Origin: Desulfobacteraceae bacterium
GTDB taxonomy: Bacteria > Desulfobacterota > Desulfobacteria > Desulfobacterales > Desulfobacteraceae
Direction: 5' to 3'
Assembly (NCBI GenBank): GCA_024226935.1
Contig: JAAELK010000244.1
Coordinates: 1 to 40,708 of the forward strand
Length of the DNA: 40,708 bases
In this document: piece by piece, positions 9,294-16,228 of the stretch
How positions within the stretch are numbered: position 1 is the first letter of the stretch
How the letters are laid out: each line of letters starts with the position of its first letter
Made by a program: the position numbers and the translations under genes
Notes under the pieces: model-generated
The model's input: the letters and a program-made list of their open reading frames with translations, nothing else
Told to the model about the DNA's origin: nothing
Databases searched by the model: none

Positions 9294-9311
9294 TCCAACC
9301 TGCCTTATGAC

Positions 9312-9545
9312 CTAAGCCACAATATCTGGAATATCTTTATCTATTTTAGGTGCTAAAAGTGACTGCACAATAAACTTCCGCCACACCGTTTTTGCCTTTT
9401 CTTTATCCTTGTATATATCAAACTTTATTCCCTGGTATTTCATAATCATATCTAAAATGTCTGTGGGAATTCTCCCAGTGGAACGATGAAGACCCAGAGC
9501 GATGTCTTCAAGACTTTTCAAAACGTCATTTTTGTCCATATCCAT
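9312..9545 (-). CDS. small prophage protein of unknown function
   Basis: 77 residues, charged and mostly helical (KSLEDIALGLHRSTG, DMIMKYQGIKFDIYKDKEKAKTVWRKFIVQ). I do not recognise a family. Composition and codon use look like a real protein. The ribosome site is weak; ATG at 9545 or at 9539 could be used. It lies downstream of the leftward repressor gene, with two copies of a palindrome (9560-9584 and 9630-9650) directly upstream of its start, which could act as an operator. A lysogeny-linked or transposition-linked role would fit the position but is not shown. Confidence 0.5.
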   Translation of the reverse strand: MDMDKNDVLKSLEDIALGLHRSTGRIPTDILDMIMKYQGIKFDIYKDKEKAKTVWRKFIVQSLLAPKIDKDIPDIVA

Positions 9546-9559
9546 GCCTATGAAATTCT

Positions 9560-9650
9560 ATTTTCGGCAGAATCCGCCGAAAATGAAACGCTGAAAGTGT
9601 TGATTTTAGGGGAAATCGCATTAATAAAATCGGCAGAATCCGCCGAAAAT
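9560..9650. repeat. pair of near-perfect palindromes, 66 bp apart
   Basis: Two copies of TCGGCAGA-A-TCCGCCGA, centred at 9572 and 9638. Each is an 8+1+8 palindrome with one mismatch, and the first extends to 12-bp arms in A/T-rich flanks. The 21-bp core with its right flank is identical in the two copies, while the DNA between them is unrelated to that between the matching pair at 13914-14002, which has the same 66-bp spacing. Likely protein-binding sites upstream of the 77-aa gene; function inferred. Confidence 0.65.
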
Positions 9651-9771
9651 AAAAAATTATCTATACCGTTATATTCAGATAATCGGGTTGATTTTCCAGG
9701 GGGAGATCTCGTCGGGTAAGTGGTATTTGAATTGTTCCGCATATTGAATAAGTTTTTTTCTGTATATCAGG

Positions 9772-10098
9772 TCAGAAGGCAATGGTTTGGTATTTTGAAA
9801 GAAGATCGGGAGGTTCTCCTCTTATCTTCCACCCATTTATAAGATAGTGTTCTCCGTATCGGTGAACCCAGCAGGTACAATAAACGATGCGTCCCTGGTG
9901 AGTAGGTTTAATCTGAATGGCTTTGGAAGGGATATCCGGGGCATTACGCATTGCATGCCTGAGACAGATTCTATCTATCCTATTAAGACAATCAAATATA
10001 TTCTGGGCGCGGGTAATCGGAATATCTTCTTTATTCTTATCCAGGATCACACCCTGTTCATTAATCATTACGCATCCATCTGGCCACCCGAACGGCAC
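9772..10098 (-). pseudogene. C-terminal half of frameshift-split repressor-like gene
   Basis: This frame can start at a GTG (10098) but reads open upstream, without a stop, through a natural-looking segment (ESARRVIYKKTKQWGIEV) back to the run of ten A at 10174-10183. It therefore looks like the true C-terminal half of the gene that starts at 10631. A -1 shift, or one extra A, at that run would join both parts into a protein of 286 residues. The part is rich in Trp, His and Cys (CTCWVHRYGEHYLINGWKIRG) with no domain I recognise. It is either a broken gene, a homopolymer sequencing error, or a product made by slippage. A separate coupled gene starting at GTG is less likely because protein-like sequence precedes the GTG. 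Confidence 0.6.
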
Positions 10099-10100
10099 CT

Positions 10101-10631
10101 CTATTCCCCATTGCTTAGTCTTTTTGTATATGACACGTCTGGCTGACTCATCTGGTCTTTGGCTGTCCGAAGCTTTTTTTTTTGTCCGTCTTCTTTCAGG
10201 ATCATAGCTGCTTCATGGGTAGTTTTAAGATAAGTACTCGTCTTTTCATAAAGATTATCACTGATAGCCTCTATCCCAATTAGATGCTCATTATTTTGCA
10301 AACCTTTTTCTGGGTTCTTAAAGCGTGTAACAAGATCTTGATGTTGAACTATGGTTACATTAGAAGGCTTGGCATGAACACTATGGACATCTTCTTTGTC
10401 AAGCTTGGTTTCTATTGATAATAATTCCAAAAGTTTTCCCGGCCCAAATATAATGCCAACCGCCTTTAAATGTATTGAATTTACAGGCTTTCCTCGTTTT
10501 ACTTCATTCATAAAACTGCCTGGCTTTCCAACCGCTTTTGCAAGCGTTGAAGCCACTCCTCTCTTTGAGTTTAACAGCTCAATAAAAGCCTGAGAAAGGG
10601 AGTTTTTAAATTTATTAATGTCTATAGCCAC
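10101..10631 (-). CDS. repressor-like regulator, N-terminal half, HTH (probable lysogeny regulator)
   Basis: Starts at GTG 10631 with AAGGA 5 nt upstream. Residues 25-50 (VASTLAKAVGKPGSFMNEVKRG) read as a lambda-repressor-type helix-turn-helix. Divergent orientation from a Ner-like gene across a 102-bp control region is the classical place of the Mu-type repressor. The frame ends in an unlikely tail (LRTAKDQMSQPD...) just after a run of ten A at 10174-10183, while the -1 frame carries on with convincing protein. The 176-residue form is therefore probably a truncated version of a 286-residue protein. Repression of the early promoter is inferred from position and HTH only. Confidence 0.65.
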   Translation of the reverse strand: MAIDINKFKNSLSQAFIELLNSKRGVASTLAKAVGKPGSFMNEVKRGKPVNSIHLKAVGIIFGPGKLLELLSIETKLDKEDVHSVHAKPSNVTIVQHQDLVTRFKNPEKGLQNNEHLIGIEAISDNLYEKTSTYLKTTHEAAMILKEDGQKKKLRTAKDQMSQPDVSYTKRLSNGE

Positions 10632-10733
10632 TTTTTCCTTGACTTAAAACGTCTATAGTGTAAAAAATAATAAGCTTAACAAAAACAGTTAATAAAATTA
10701 CTTACACCAAAAATTCTTAAAAAAGGAGTCAGT
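10632..10733. promoter_or_regulatory. divergent operator/promoter region between repressor and Ner-like gene
   Basis: This AT-rich 102-bp gap must drive the lysogenic and early transcripts. GTCTATAG occurs twice, 31 bp (three helical turns) apart, at 10620-10627 and 10651-10658. GTGTAA (10658-10663) faces TTACAC (10702-10707) in inverted orientation. Leftward, TTGTTA is followed after 17 bp by ACTATA. These are candidate operators and a weak promoter; no box pair is strong. Confidence 0.45.
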
Positions 10734-11015
10734 ATGGACAAATCCAAAACCATGACCCCCAAACAAATTAAACGAGCTCTGGATGACGTGGGCCTCTCTC
10801 AAGCAGATATTGCTGAGGCCCTCGGTAAATCCAATTCTCTTGTTTTTCAGGTTATTCACAACCAATCTACCAGTCATCCTGTCCGTTGCCTCATAGCCAA
10901 AGCAATCAACAGACCGGTGAACGAACTCTGGGATATTAAAAAAAATCCTACCAAGAGAGGTCGTCCCCGTGGTCGAGGTCTTTACGACCGTGACCGCCAA
11001 ACCGCTATGGCATAG
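10734..11015 (+). CDS. Ner/Cro-like HTH early regulator
   Basis: 93 residues with a helix-turn-helix at about 20-55 (LSQADIAEALGKSNSLVFQVIHNQS) followed by a basic tail (KRGRPRGRG) suited to DNA contact. AAGGAG lies 6 nt before the ATG. It is the first rightward gene after the divergent control region, which is the place of Mu Ner, the regulator that turns down early and repressor transcription. The basic Arg/Gly tail is longer than in Mu Ner. The HTH call is good; the Ner role is inferred from position. Confidence 0.7.
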   Translation: MDKSKTMTPKQIKRALDDVGLSQADIAEALGKSNSLVFQVIHNQSTSHPVRCLIAKAINRPVNELWDIKKNPTKRGRPRGRGLYDRDRQTAMA

Positions 11016-11043
11016 GCTGGCAAACATTAACAAGGATAATAAT

Positions 11044-11514
11044 ATGTTAAATCCTATCAAATTTCAAGCTCCTTTCAAATTCCACCAGTTTGAATACGGT
11101 GATATCCAGATCAAGGAGGCCACCCATATCAACGGTACGCCCTATTTTACCCGCCGGGCAATTGGCGAATGGTTGGAGTATAAAAAACCTCAAGAAGCCA
11201 TTGATAAAATCATAAAACGAAGCCCCCATATTAGTAATTTGGAGTGGGCAATAGAGGTTGAATTGACAACTGTTCAATCCACCGGCAAAAAAAAGCGTAC
11301 ACCCCAAACTGGGGTGTACGCTCATTCTTATAATGTGGAAATTTATAATCCCATAGGCCTTCAGCTCATAGTTTTTGAATCCAGACAGCCCAGGGCGGTT
11401 GAATACAAGATTGCCGTGGCCAGGTTGGTGAATGATATCATGACCCGGGAGTACGACCGGAGGCTGATCCGGGCGTGCTTTACGCCGGTCGTTGATACGT
11501 TTGTTAATAATTAA
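11044..11514 (+). CDS. Bro-N domain protein (phage antirepressor type)
   Basis: 156 residues. GTPYFTRRAIGEWLEYKKPQ (31-50) and VEIYNPIGLQLIVFESRQPR (about 99-118) match the two halves of the Bro-N domain common in phage antirepressors, followed by YKIAVARLVNDIM. The start at 11044 has AAGGA 10 nt upstream; a longer frame from 10969 overlaps the Ner-like gene and is rejected. No second antirepressor domain (ANT or KilA-C) follows, so this is a stand-alone Bro-N. It probably binds DNA and could alter early regulation. Its middle encodes a perfect 12-bp hairpin (11294-11322). Confidence 0.7.
   Translation: MLNPIKFQAPFKFHQFEYGDIQIKEATHINGTPYFTRRAIGEWLEYKKPQEAIDKIIKRSPHISNLEWAIEVELTTVQSTGKKKRTPQTGVYAHSYNVEIYNPIGLQLIVFESRQPRAVEYKIAVARLVNDIMTREYDRRLIRACFTPVVDTFVNN
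11294..11322 (+). repeat. perfect 12-bp inverted repeat inside the Bro-N gene
   Basis: AGCGTACACCCC (11294-11305) and its exact complement GGGGTGTACGCT (11311-11322) flank a 5-nt AAACT loop. The RNA hairpin would be very stable. No U-tract follows, so it is not a standard terminator. It lies in the linker between the two Bro-N halves. Confidence 0.8.
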
Positions 11515-11536
11515 CCTTAAACAAAGGATGGAAATC

Positions 11537-11827
11537 ATGGAAAAAACCTCCGGTTCTGAACCAAGTTTTGCCAATACCCTTCATAAAATGAAGGCTCAAG
11601 GAGCCAGTGATGAAGAATTGATAAAAGCCCTTCAGGATGTCGCTGCAAAAGAAAAACGCGGCCCGCTCATGTCCTGGGAAGATGCCCGTGATACTTTGCT
11701 TGCAGCAGGTTTAGTCGCTCCTCCTCCACACAACAGGCATCGGCAATCTGATAGTCAAATGGATCAAGGCCCAGGGGACGGAAAATATCCCACTGGAACG
11801 GCAAACGGAACTCCATATCAGTCATAG
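11537..11827 (+). CDS. small early protein, C-terminus probably scrambled
   Basis: 96 residues from ATG 11537, with AAGGA 8 nt upstream. Residues 1-58 read as a natural helical protein (FANTLHKMKAQGASDEELIKALQDVAAKEKRG, then SWEDARDTLLAAGLVA). The rest (HNRHRQSDSQMDQGPGDG...) looks like out-of-frame translation of the oppositely oriented zinc-ribbon gene, which it overlaps from 11667. I infer that insertion of that gene cut the original C-terminus. I do not recognise the family. Confidence 0.5.
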   Translation: MEKTSGSEPSFANTLHKMKAQGASDEELIKALQDVAAKEKRGPLMSWEDARDTLLAAGLVAPPPHNRHRQSDSQMDQGPGDGKYPTGTANGTPYQS

Positions 11828-12272
11828 GGGCCTCATGAATACTTTTCAAAGCCATAAAAAATTTACGAGTAGATTGATTGTGTTTGGGCTTGGTCTGGCA
11901 GAAAGGACAACAGAATGTATCTGCAAAATCAGGCATATGATGAATGAAAGACAAACAGATCTCTATACCGATAGTACATTTTTTACAGGCCAGAATAAGT
12001 TCAGAAAGATGGTACCCTCGATACGCCTGATCTTTAAAAACATCGCCTTGTACAAGTTCAAATCCATCTTCGGCCATGGCATTAATTGCCCCTATAAACT
12101 GAGGATAAAATTTAAAGAACCTGGACACCTGCAAAGACGCTTTACCCGTAGTAAAACCACATGCAGGGCATTCAAATTCTCCTTTTTGACCTATTGTTTC
12201 AAACTCGGTTGCTTCAACTTGAAATTCTGTCAGGCAGGTTCGACAAATAAATGCAGCATTTTCGGGGAACAT
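11667..12272 (-). CDS. zinc-ribbon protein on the opposite strand (moron-like)
   Basis: 201 residues with four CxxC pairs: CRTC and CPAC in the first 40 residues, CKKC near 95 and CPFC near 120, enough for two zinc ribbons. The ATG at 12272 has AAGGAG 5 nt upstream; a GTG at 12278 is possible. It is the only leftward gene in the rightward early operon and has its own control region, so it can be expressed separately, as expected of a moron or cargo gene. Its end overlaps the small plus-strand gene antisense by about 160 bp. Function is unknown; nucleic acid or protein binding is plausible, and anti-defence or host-modifying roles are only possible. Confidence 0.6.
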   Translation of the reverse strand: MFPENAAFICRTCLTEFQVEATEFETIGQKGEFECPACGFTTGKASLQVSRFFKFYPQFIGAINAMAEDGFELVQGDVFKDQAYRGYHLSELILACKKCTIGIEICLSFIHHMPDFADTFCCPFCQTKPKHNQSTRKFFMALKSIHEAPMTDMEFRLPFQWDIFRPLGLDPFDYQIADACCVEEERLNLLQAKYHGHLPRT

Positions 12273-12430
12273 AATCACTCCTTATTAAAGAATTTTTATT
12301 TAATCGTATTTCAAGTGTATACGCCAATCGTAATGAATTCAATGTCCATTTTACAAGTTTTTTTATCCAGTAAATCACTTAAATCACTATCAATTCTTGT
12401 TTGAAAAATTGATAGTGAATGGAGGTCAAC
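12273..12430. promoter_or_regulatory. divergent control region of zinc-ribbon gene and early operon
   Basis: A 158-bp gap between divergent genes. It holds the 12-bp inverted repeat at 12384-12418 and the half-repeat AAATCACT at 12372 and 12381. No strong promoter boxes stand out. A separate promoter for each gene is expected from the layout. Confidence 0.4.
12384..12418. repeat. 12-bp inverted repeat, probable operator
   Basis: TCACTATCAATT (12384-12395) and its exact complement AATTGATAGTGA (12407-12418) flank an 11-nt spacer, ending just before the GGAGG of the gene at 12431. Whole-site length suits a dimeric HTH regulator. In RNA, the hairpin would lie next to the ribosome site. Confidence 0.6.
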
Positions 12431-12976
12431 ATGGGAAAAAAGAAAGATCAATTTAAAGGTCAACTTACGCTACCCGGATTTGATGGAACCTATAAACAGG
12501 CAGTGAATAATGTTTATAAGGAATATAAAAAAGTTGACCAGGCATTACAGGATATTATCCAGGTTGGTCCTGATCGCCCGGCCATAGAAAATGAATTTGA
12601 ATTGTGCCAGGAGCTTGCCATTGCATTAAAACAAGAACTTCGAGAATCTGGAATGTCCAGGGACCAATTTTGTGATGGAGTAAATGAATTTCTTGGACGG
12701 ACAGAAAAAGACTATGCCCAGAACCCGCCCCTATGTCGGAAACCTTTAACTAAAACCAGTGTGGATAAAATGATATCCGACCCGACCAATTATTTGATCC
12801 ATGCTTATCACCTCTTTGCATTTCAGCATGTCTTAAAAGGTTTTGGAATTACCAATACCATTATTGCTGCCAAGGGAGGCAGGGTGATGAGTGAGGAAGA
12901 TCAAAAGTTGTTCACCCGGGCTAAAATCGGAGAACTCAAAACTCAACTCATGCAATTTGAGAAAGAATTGAGATAA
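12431..12976 (+). CDS. early prophage protein of unknown function
   Basis: 181 residues from ATG 12431, with GGAGG 5 nt upstream. It is lysine-rich at the N-terminus, then helical; MSRDQFCDGVNEFLG (about 75-89) might be part of an HTH, and the C-terminal 30 residues are strongly helical. I do not recognise a family. It starts the rightward block that leads to the transposase and sits directly behind a 12-bp inverted repeat. A regulatory or transposition accessory role would fit the place. Confidence 0.6.
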   Translation: MGKKKDQFKGQLTLPGFDGTYKQAVNNVYKEYKKVDQALQDIIQVGPDRPAIENEFELCQELAIALKQELRESGMSRDQFCDGVNEFLGRTEKDYAQNPPLCRKPLTKTSVDKMISDPTNYLIHAYHLFAFQHVLKGFGITNTIIAAKGGRVMSEEDQKLFTRAKIGELKTQLMQFEKELR

Positions 12977-12987
12977 GGAAAAATTCC

Positions 12988-13287
12988 ATGAAAAAAGCAC
13001 ACATTAATAGAATGAAAAGGATTGTCCAGGAAGCTGTAGATCGATCAGGTATTGGTGAATTCATCCTTATTGCAATGCTATTACCGGGGCATTTTATGCC
13101 CTTGGAATGTATCAGCGGAGCGGTTCTGAATCATGACTATATAAAAATTGTGAATCCGGTGATGGGTTGTGATTCTGTTGTGGGTGCTGTTGTGGCTGAG
13201 GATAGGCCAGGAGGCCGACAGGAGATATTTTCAATTGCCTTGGCAGATATTGCCTGGATTAAACAAGAAAACAAGGAGAAAAGATAA
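12988..13287 (+). CDS. small early protein of unknown function
   Basis: 99 residues. The N-terminus is basic (KKAHINRMKRIVQEAVDRSG) and the rest is beta-rich (EFILIAMLLPGHFMPLECISGAVLN). No family is recognised. It lies 11 nt after the previous gene and abuts the next, so it is part of the early operon. Confidence 0.55.
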   Translation: MKKAHINRMKRIVQEAVDRSGIGEFILIAMLLPGHFMPLECISGAVLNHDYIKIVNPVMGCDSVVGAVVAEDRPGGRQEIFSIALADIAWIKQENKEKR

Positions 13288-13593
13288 GTGGCAACCACAT
13301 ATAAGCGAATTAAATCTGTTTTTACCACGTTCGAAATCCTTGAATATCTTTCTGATTGCAGGGAGCCTGTCACCGGATCACAGATTGCCACTGATCTTGA
13401 TCAACCGTTCCAGACTGTAATGTGTCACCTGGCAAGCCACATGGATAAGGGCTATGTGCAAACCATCGGGGATAAATACAAGATCGGTATGAAACTGGCC
13501 GTATTCTGGGCCAGGATGAAGAGTTCAAAAGAAAGTGAACTGCAAGATGTTCAAGGGCAATTGCAGGTCTTAAATGGGAAAGGAGATTATTAA
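13288..13593 (+). CDS. IclR-type winged HTH protein
   Basis: 101 residues that match only the N-terminal DNA-binding domain of IclR regulators: SVFTTFEILEYLSDCREPVTGSQIATDLDQPFQTVMCHLASHMDKGYVQ with winged-helix spacing. The effector domain is absent. The start is GTG 13288, directly after the previous stop, with AAGGAG upstream. Its stop overlaps the start of the 305-aa gene (TAATG). Stand-alone IclR HTH proteins occur in transposable phages near the transposase; a role in early control is inferred. Confidence 0.7.
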   Translation: MATTYKRIKSVFTTFEILEYLSDCREPVTGSQIATDLDQPFQTVMCHLASHMDKGYVQTIGDKYKIGMKLAVFWARMKSSKESELQDVQGQLQVLNGKGDY

Positions 13594-14510
13594 TGGCAAA
13601 AAAAACTGAGGTAGATCCTGCTGCTGAAATCTATGAAGTGGCACAGCAGGATATGAAAACTGAACTTGAAAAGATGCATAAAAATCTTGAAGTGGCTAAG
13701 GAAGAATCCTTTGCCATGGGGGTTATCAAAAAAATTGAATATGACAATGCCCATAATGAAGTACTTAAATACTCAGTGTTTTACAGGATCAAACAGTCAA
13801 AAGAATATAAAAAAGGTGGCATGACCTGGAAGCAGTTTTGTGAAGCTCTTGGTTTATCCGTCAGAAGAGTTGATGAAATCTTGGATGATATCCGACCATT
13901 AATCGAAAAATTTTCGGCGGATTTCGCCGATTTGTCAGGTGTAAAATTCAGTAAAATCAGGTATCTTGGCCGTTCAATTTCGGCGGATTCCGCCGAAATT
14001 GATCAAAACGGCATTGTCATTGATGGAGAAACAATTCCTATTTCCGCCGAACACAAAGATGACATTGAAGCTTATATTGATAATCTGAAAAGCTCTGAAT
14101 CAAAAGCCAAGAAAGAAAAAACTGAAGAGATAAAAGCCAAGGACCGGGTGATCCAATCCCTTCATCAAACTATCAAAAGTCAAGAAAATGACCTTACCCG
14201 ATATACAAGTGAAGCCAAGCCTGGTGAACTGTCAGATGTGGAAAAAGAACAGTTAAAAGCAATTAAAGAACTTAAAGGTCAGTTCGATATTTACGGCAAA
14301 GGGATGGATATGGGTGTCAATTTATATCTCTATGGGGCCTCAGAAAAAGTCAAAGCAGAGTATTTTGCAAGCCTTATGTATGCCAGACAACTGATAGAAG
14401 CCGTTTGGGATAATTCAGTGCAAGAAATAGGCATATCAGCTTTGCCAGGGAGCAGCGTGGAGGACTGGCAACCGGAAGAATACCAATCAGATACCAAAAC
14501 TGAAAAATAA
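13593..14510 (+). CDS. HTH and coiled-coil protein carrying palindromic sites in its own gene
   Basis: 305 residues. GMTWKQFCEALGLSVRRVDEIL (about 75-96) resembles a helix-turn-helix; residues 155-210 are Lys/Glu-rich and coiled-coil-like; the last 90 residues are helical. I do not recognise the family. It is translationally coupled to the IclR-type gene and lies just before the transposase. The coding DNA contains two full palindromes centred at 13922 and 13988 plus a half-site at 14043, in the same 66-bp spacing as the pair at 9560-9650, read in frame as SADFAD, SADSAE and SAE. A DNA-binding protein that contacts these sites, to control early genes or to act in transposition, is an attractive but unproven model. 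Confidence 0.6.
   Translation: MAKKTEVDPAAEIYEVAQQDMKTELEKMHKNLEVAKEESFAMGVIKKIEYDNAHNEVLKYSVFYRIKQSKEYKKGGMTWKQFCEALGLSVRRVDEILDDIRPLIEKFSADFADLSGVKFSKIRYLGRSISADSAEIDQNGIVIDGETIPISAEHKDDIEAYIDNLKSSESKAKKEKTEEIKAKDRVIQSLHQTIKSQENDLTRYTSEAKPGELSDVEKEQLKAIKELKGQFDIYGKGMDMGVNLYLYGASEKVKAEYFASLMYARQLIEAVWDNSVQEIGISALPGSSVEDWQPEEYQSDTKTEK
13914..14050. repeat. palindrome pair and half-site inside the 305-aa gene
   Basis: TCGGCGGA-T-TTCGCCGA is centred at 13922 with one mismatch. The copy centred at 13988 is perfect over TCCGCCGA arms and extends to 14-bp arms (13974-14002). A right half TCCGCCGA lies at 14043-14050. The first two centres are exactly 66 bp apart, as in the left pair. The matching cores and spacing are seen directly; a binding function is inferred. 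Confidence 0.7.
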
Positions 14511-14521
14511 GGAGCTGGATT

Positions 14522-16228
14522 ATGTCATGGCAGGAAGAAATGGTGGCAGAATTGAGCAAGGCAAAAAATGGAAACAAAACCCATATCATGAAAAGGTATG
14601 AGGCCATGACCGGGAAAACTACAACCCACCTTTACAGGATCGCAAAAAAGTTTGGGTATGAGACAGTCCGAAAAAACCGTGCCGATAAGGGAGAATGCTG
14701 CCTGACAGAACTTCAAATTAAATTTATAGCAGGACAGATCCATACCACGGGCCGGGAAAAAAAAGGTACGATAATGCCCGTCAAGGAGGCTTTAGATATT
14801 GCAGAACAAAATAATATTATCCCACCAGGCAGCGTGTCCGTGGCAAGAATGCAAGATCTGCTAAGGGAGCGGGGACTAAATAAAAAGGCTCTCAACACCC
14901 AAAGGCCCCATGTTCCTATGCGCTCACTTCATCCAAACCATGTGCATTTTATGGATGTATCGGTATGTATCCAATATTATTTGAAAAATAAACAGCTTCG
15001 TATCGAAAATGAGAAAAAATTCTATAAAAATAAATGGGAAAATTTTGGAAAAATTAAACAAAAGATTTACCGTTACGTTCTCACAGATCATTTTTCCCAT
15101 ACCATCTTTGTTAAATATTATATTGCCAAGGGCGAAACCCAGGATAACTTATTTGATTTTCTGACCAGTGCCTGGGGAACTAAAAACAACGGAAAATACC
15201 CATTCAGAGGTGTTCCTTTTCTGCTCATGATGGATCGTGGTGCAGCCAATATCAGCAAGGCAATCATCAAATTTTTAAAGAACCTTGACGTTGAGTTCCC
15301 GGAACCAGGGGTTCATAATCCAATGCGGCAAGGGTCTGTTGAGCGGGCGCAGAACCATGTGGAAATGTATTTTGAAAGCAAGCTTAAAATACAATCGGTT
15401 TCCGATATTCAAGAATTAAATCATTATGCCATGGACTGGTGTGCTTTTATGAACGCAAAGTTTATCCATACCAGATTTGGCACCCCAAGAACTCATTGCT
15501 GGCTTAAAATCAAAGAACACCAACTCCGGGAACGTCCTGATTTAAAAGTGCTGCAAGATATCTACAGTAACCCATCAGAAACGCGCTTGGTTGATGGAGA
15601 TTACTCCATCAGCTTTAAGGGTGAACGATTCAGACTTAAACATGTTGAGGATATAATCCCTAATTATTCTAAGGTGAATGTGTTTTTAAAACCTTTTATA
15701 TGGCCGCAAATTGTAGTTGAATTTCGTGAAAAAGAATATACGGCAAGACCCATCAAAAAAGCGGATGGTGGGTTCGATGCGGATGCGGCCGTTATAGGTC
15801 AAAATCATAAATCCATGCCGGAAAGCACTACCCAACAAAAGATCAAACAGATTGAAAACCTGGCCTATGGTGAAGACCGACACAAAGATGACACACCGTT
15901 TGCAGGTCTTCACGTTTTCGGTGGGCAATCTGATAGAATAACAACCGAATTTATGCCGAAAAAATCAATCCCCATGAACATTACTAAAGACAGCTTGGAA
16001 GAACGTAGAATCAGCATGTTTGATCTGTTCAAAGATCTTTCCCTGGCGGGTATCATGAGTGCAAGTTTAAACCATGCGATTCGGGCAAAATATGGAGAGT
16101 CTATCAGTATGGTGGATCGCGACAGGTTGGTTGATGCCATGGAGGAAGGATTACTGATCGTTGATAAAAATGGGAATCTTAGATTTGAGGGAGAAGATAA
16201 TGATAGTCTTAAAGCAGTTGCTAATTGA
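14522..16228 (+). CDS. Mu-type DDE transposase (MuA-like)
   Basis: 568 residues. An RNase H-like catalytic core carries the acidic triad Asp145 (HFMDVS), Asp238 (MMDRG) and Glu274 (GSVERAQ), that is DD35E. The N-terminal 130 residues hold HTH-like end-binding segments. A beta-barrel-like region follows (about 360-420), and the C-terminal 100 residues probably bind the MuB-like partner. MuA is 663 residues, so this is somewhat shorter but complete. It is expected to bind the phage ends, nick them and join them to target DNA for integration and replicative transposition. AAGGAG lies before ATG 14522. Its end overlaps the ATPase gene by 29 nt. Confidence 0.88.
   Translation: MSWQEEMVAELSKAKNGNKTHIMKRYEAMTGKTTTHLYRIAKKFGYETVRKNRADKGECCLTELQIKFIAGQIHTTGREKKGTIMPVKEALDIAEQNNIIPPGSVSVARMQDLLRERGLNKKALNTQRPHVPMRSLHPNHVHFMDVSVCIQYYLKNKQLRIENEKKFYKNKWENFGKIKQKIYRYVLTDHFSHTIFVKYYIAKGETQDNLFDFLTSAWGTKNNGKYPFRGVPFLLMMDRGAANISKAIIKFLKNLDVEFPEPGVHNPMRQGSVERAQNHVEMYFESKLKIQSVSDIQELNHYAMDWCAFMNAKFIHTRFGTPRTHCWLKIKEHQLRERPDLKVLQDIYSNPSETRLVDGDYSISFKGERFRLKHVEDIIPNYSKVNVFLKPFIWPQIVVEFREKEYTARPIKKADGGFDADAAVIGQNHKSMPESTTQQKIKQIENLAYGEDRHKDDTPFAGLHVFGGQSDRITTEFMPKKSIPMNITKDSLEERRISMFDLFKDLSLAGIMSASLNHAIRAKYGESISMVDRDRLVDAMEEGLLIVDKNGNLRFEGEDNDSLKAVAN

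Larger units (their letters stand above)
8750..9311. other. intergenic region with the probable host/prophage junction
   Basis: No gene is supportable here. The first part (8750-8960) must hold the promoter of the two leftward binding-protein genes, though I found no convincing box pair. The part from about 9063 is AT-rich and carries repeated short motifs that fit a transposable-phage end. TACCTT/AAGGTA (9275-9293) is a small hairpin just after the end of the leftward 77-aa gene. Confidence 0.4.

Noticed and set aside
9548-9742. 64-codon minus-strand frame containing both left palindromes
   Set aside because: No ribosome site or natural protein composition; its SADSAD stretches come from the palindromes. 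The frame is noted because it reads them as the 305-aa gene does.
11294-11322. Intrinsic terminator
   Set aside because: The stem is strong but no T-run follows on either strand and it lies within a coding frame.
11835-12404. 189-codon plus-strand frame opposite the zinc-ribbon gene
   Set aside because: Shadow of the minus-strand gene, which has CxxC pairs and a good ribosome site.
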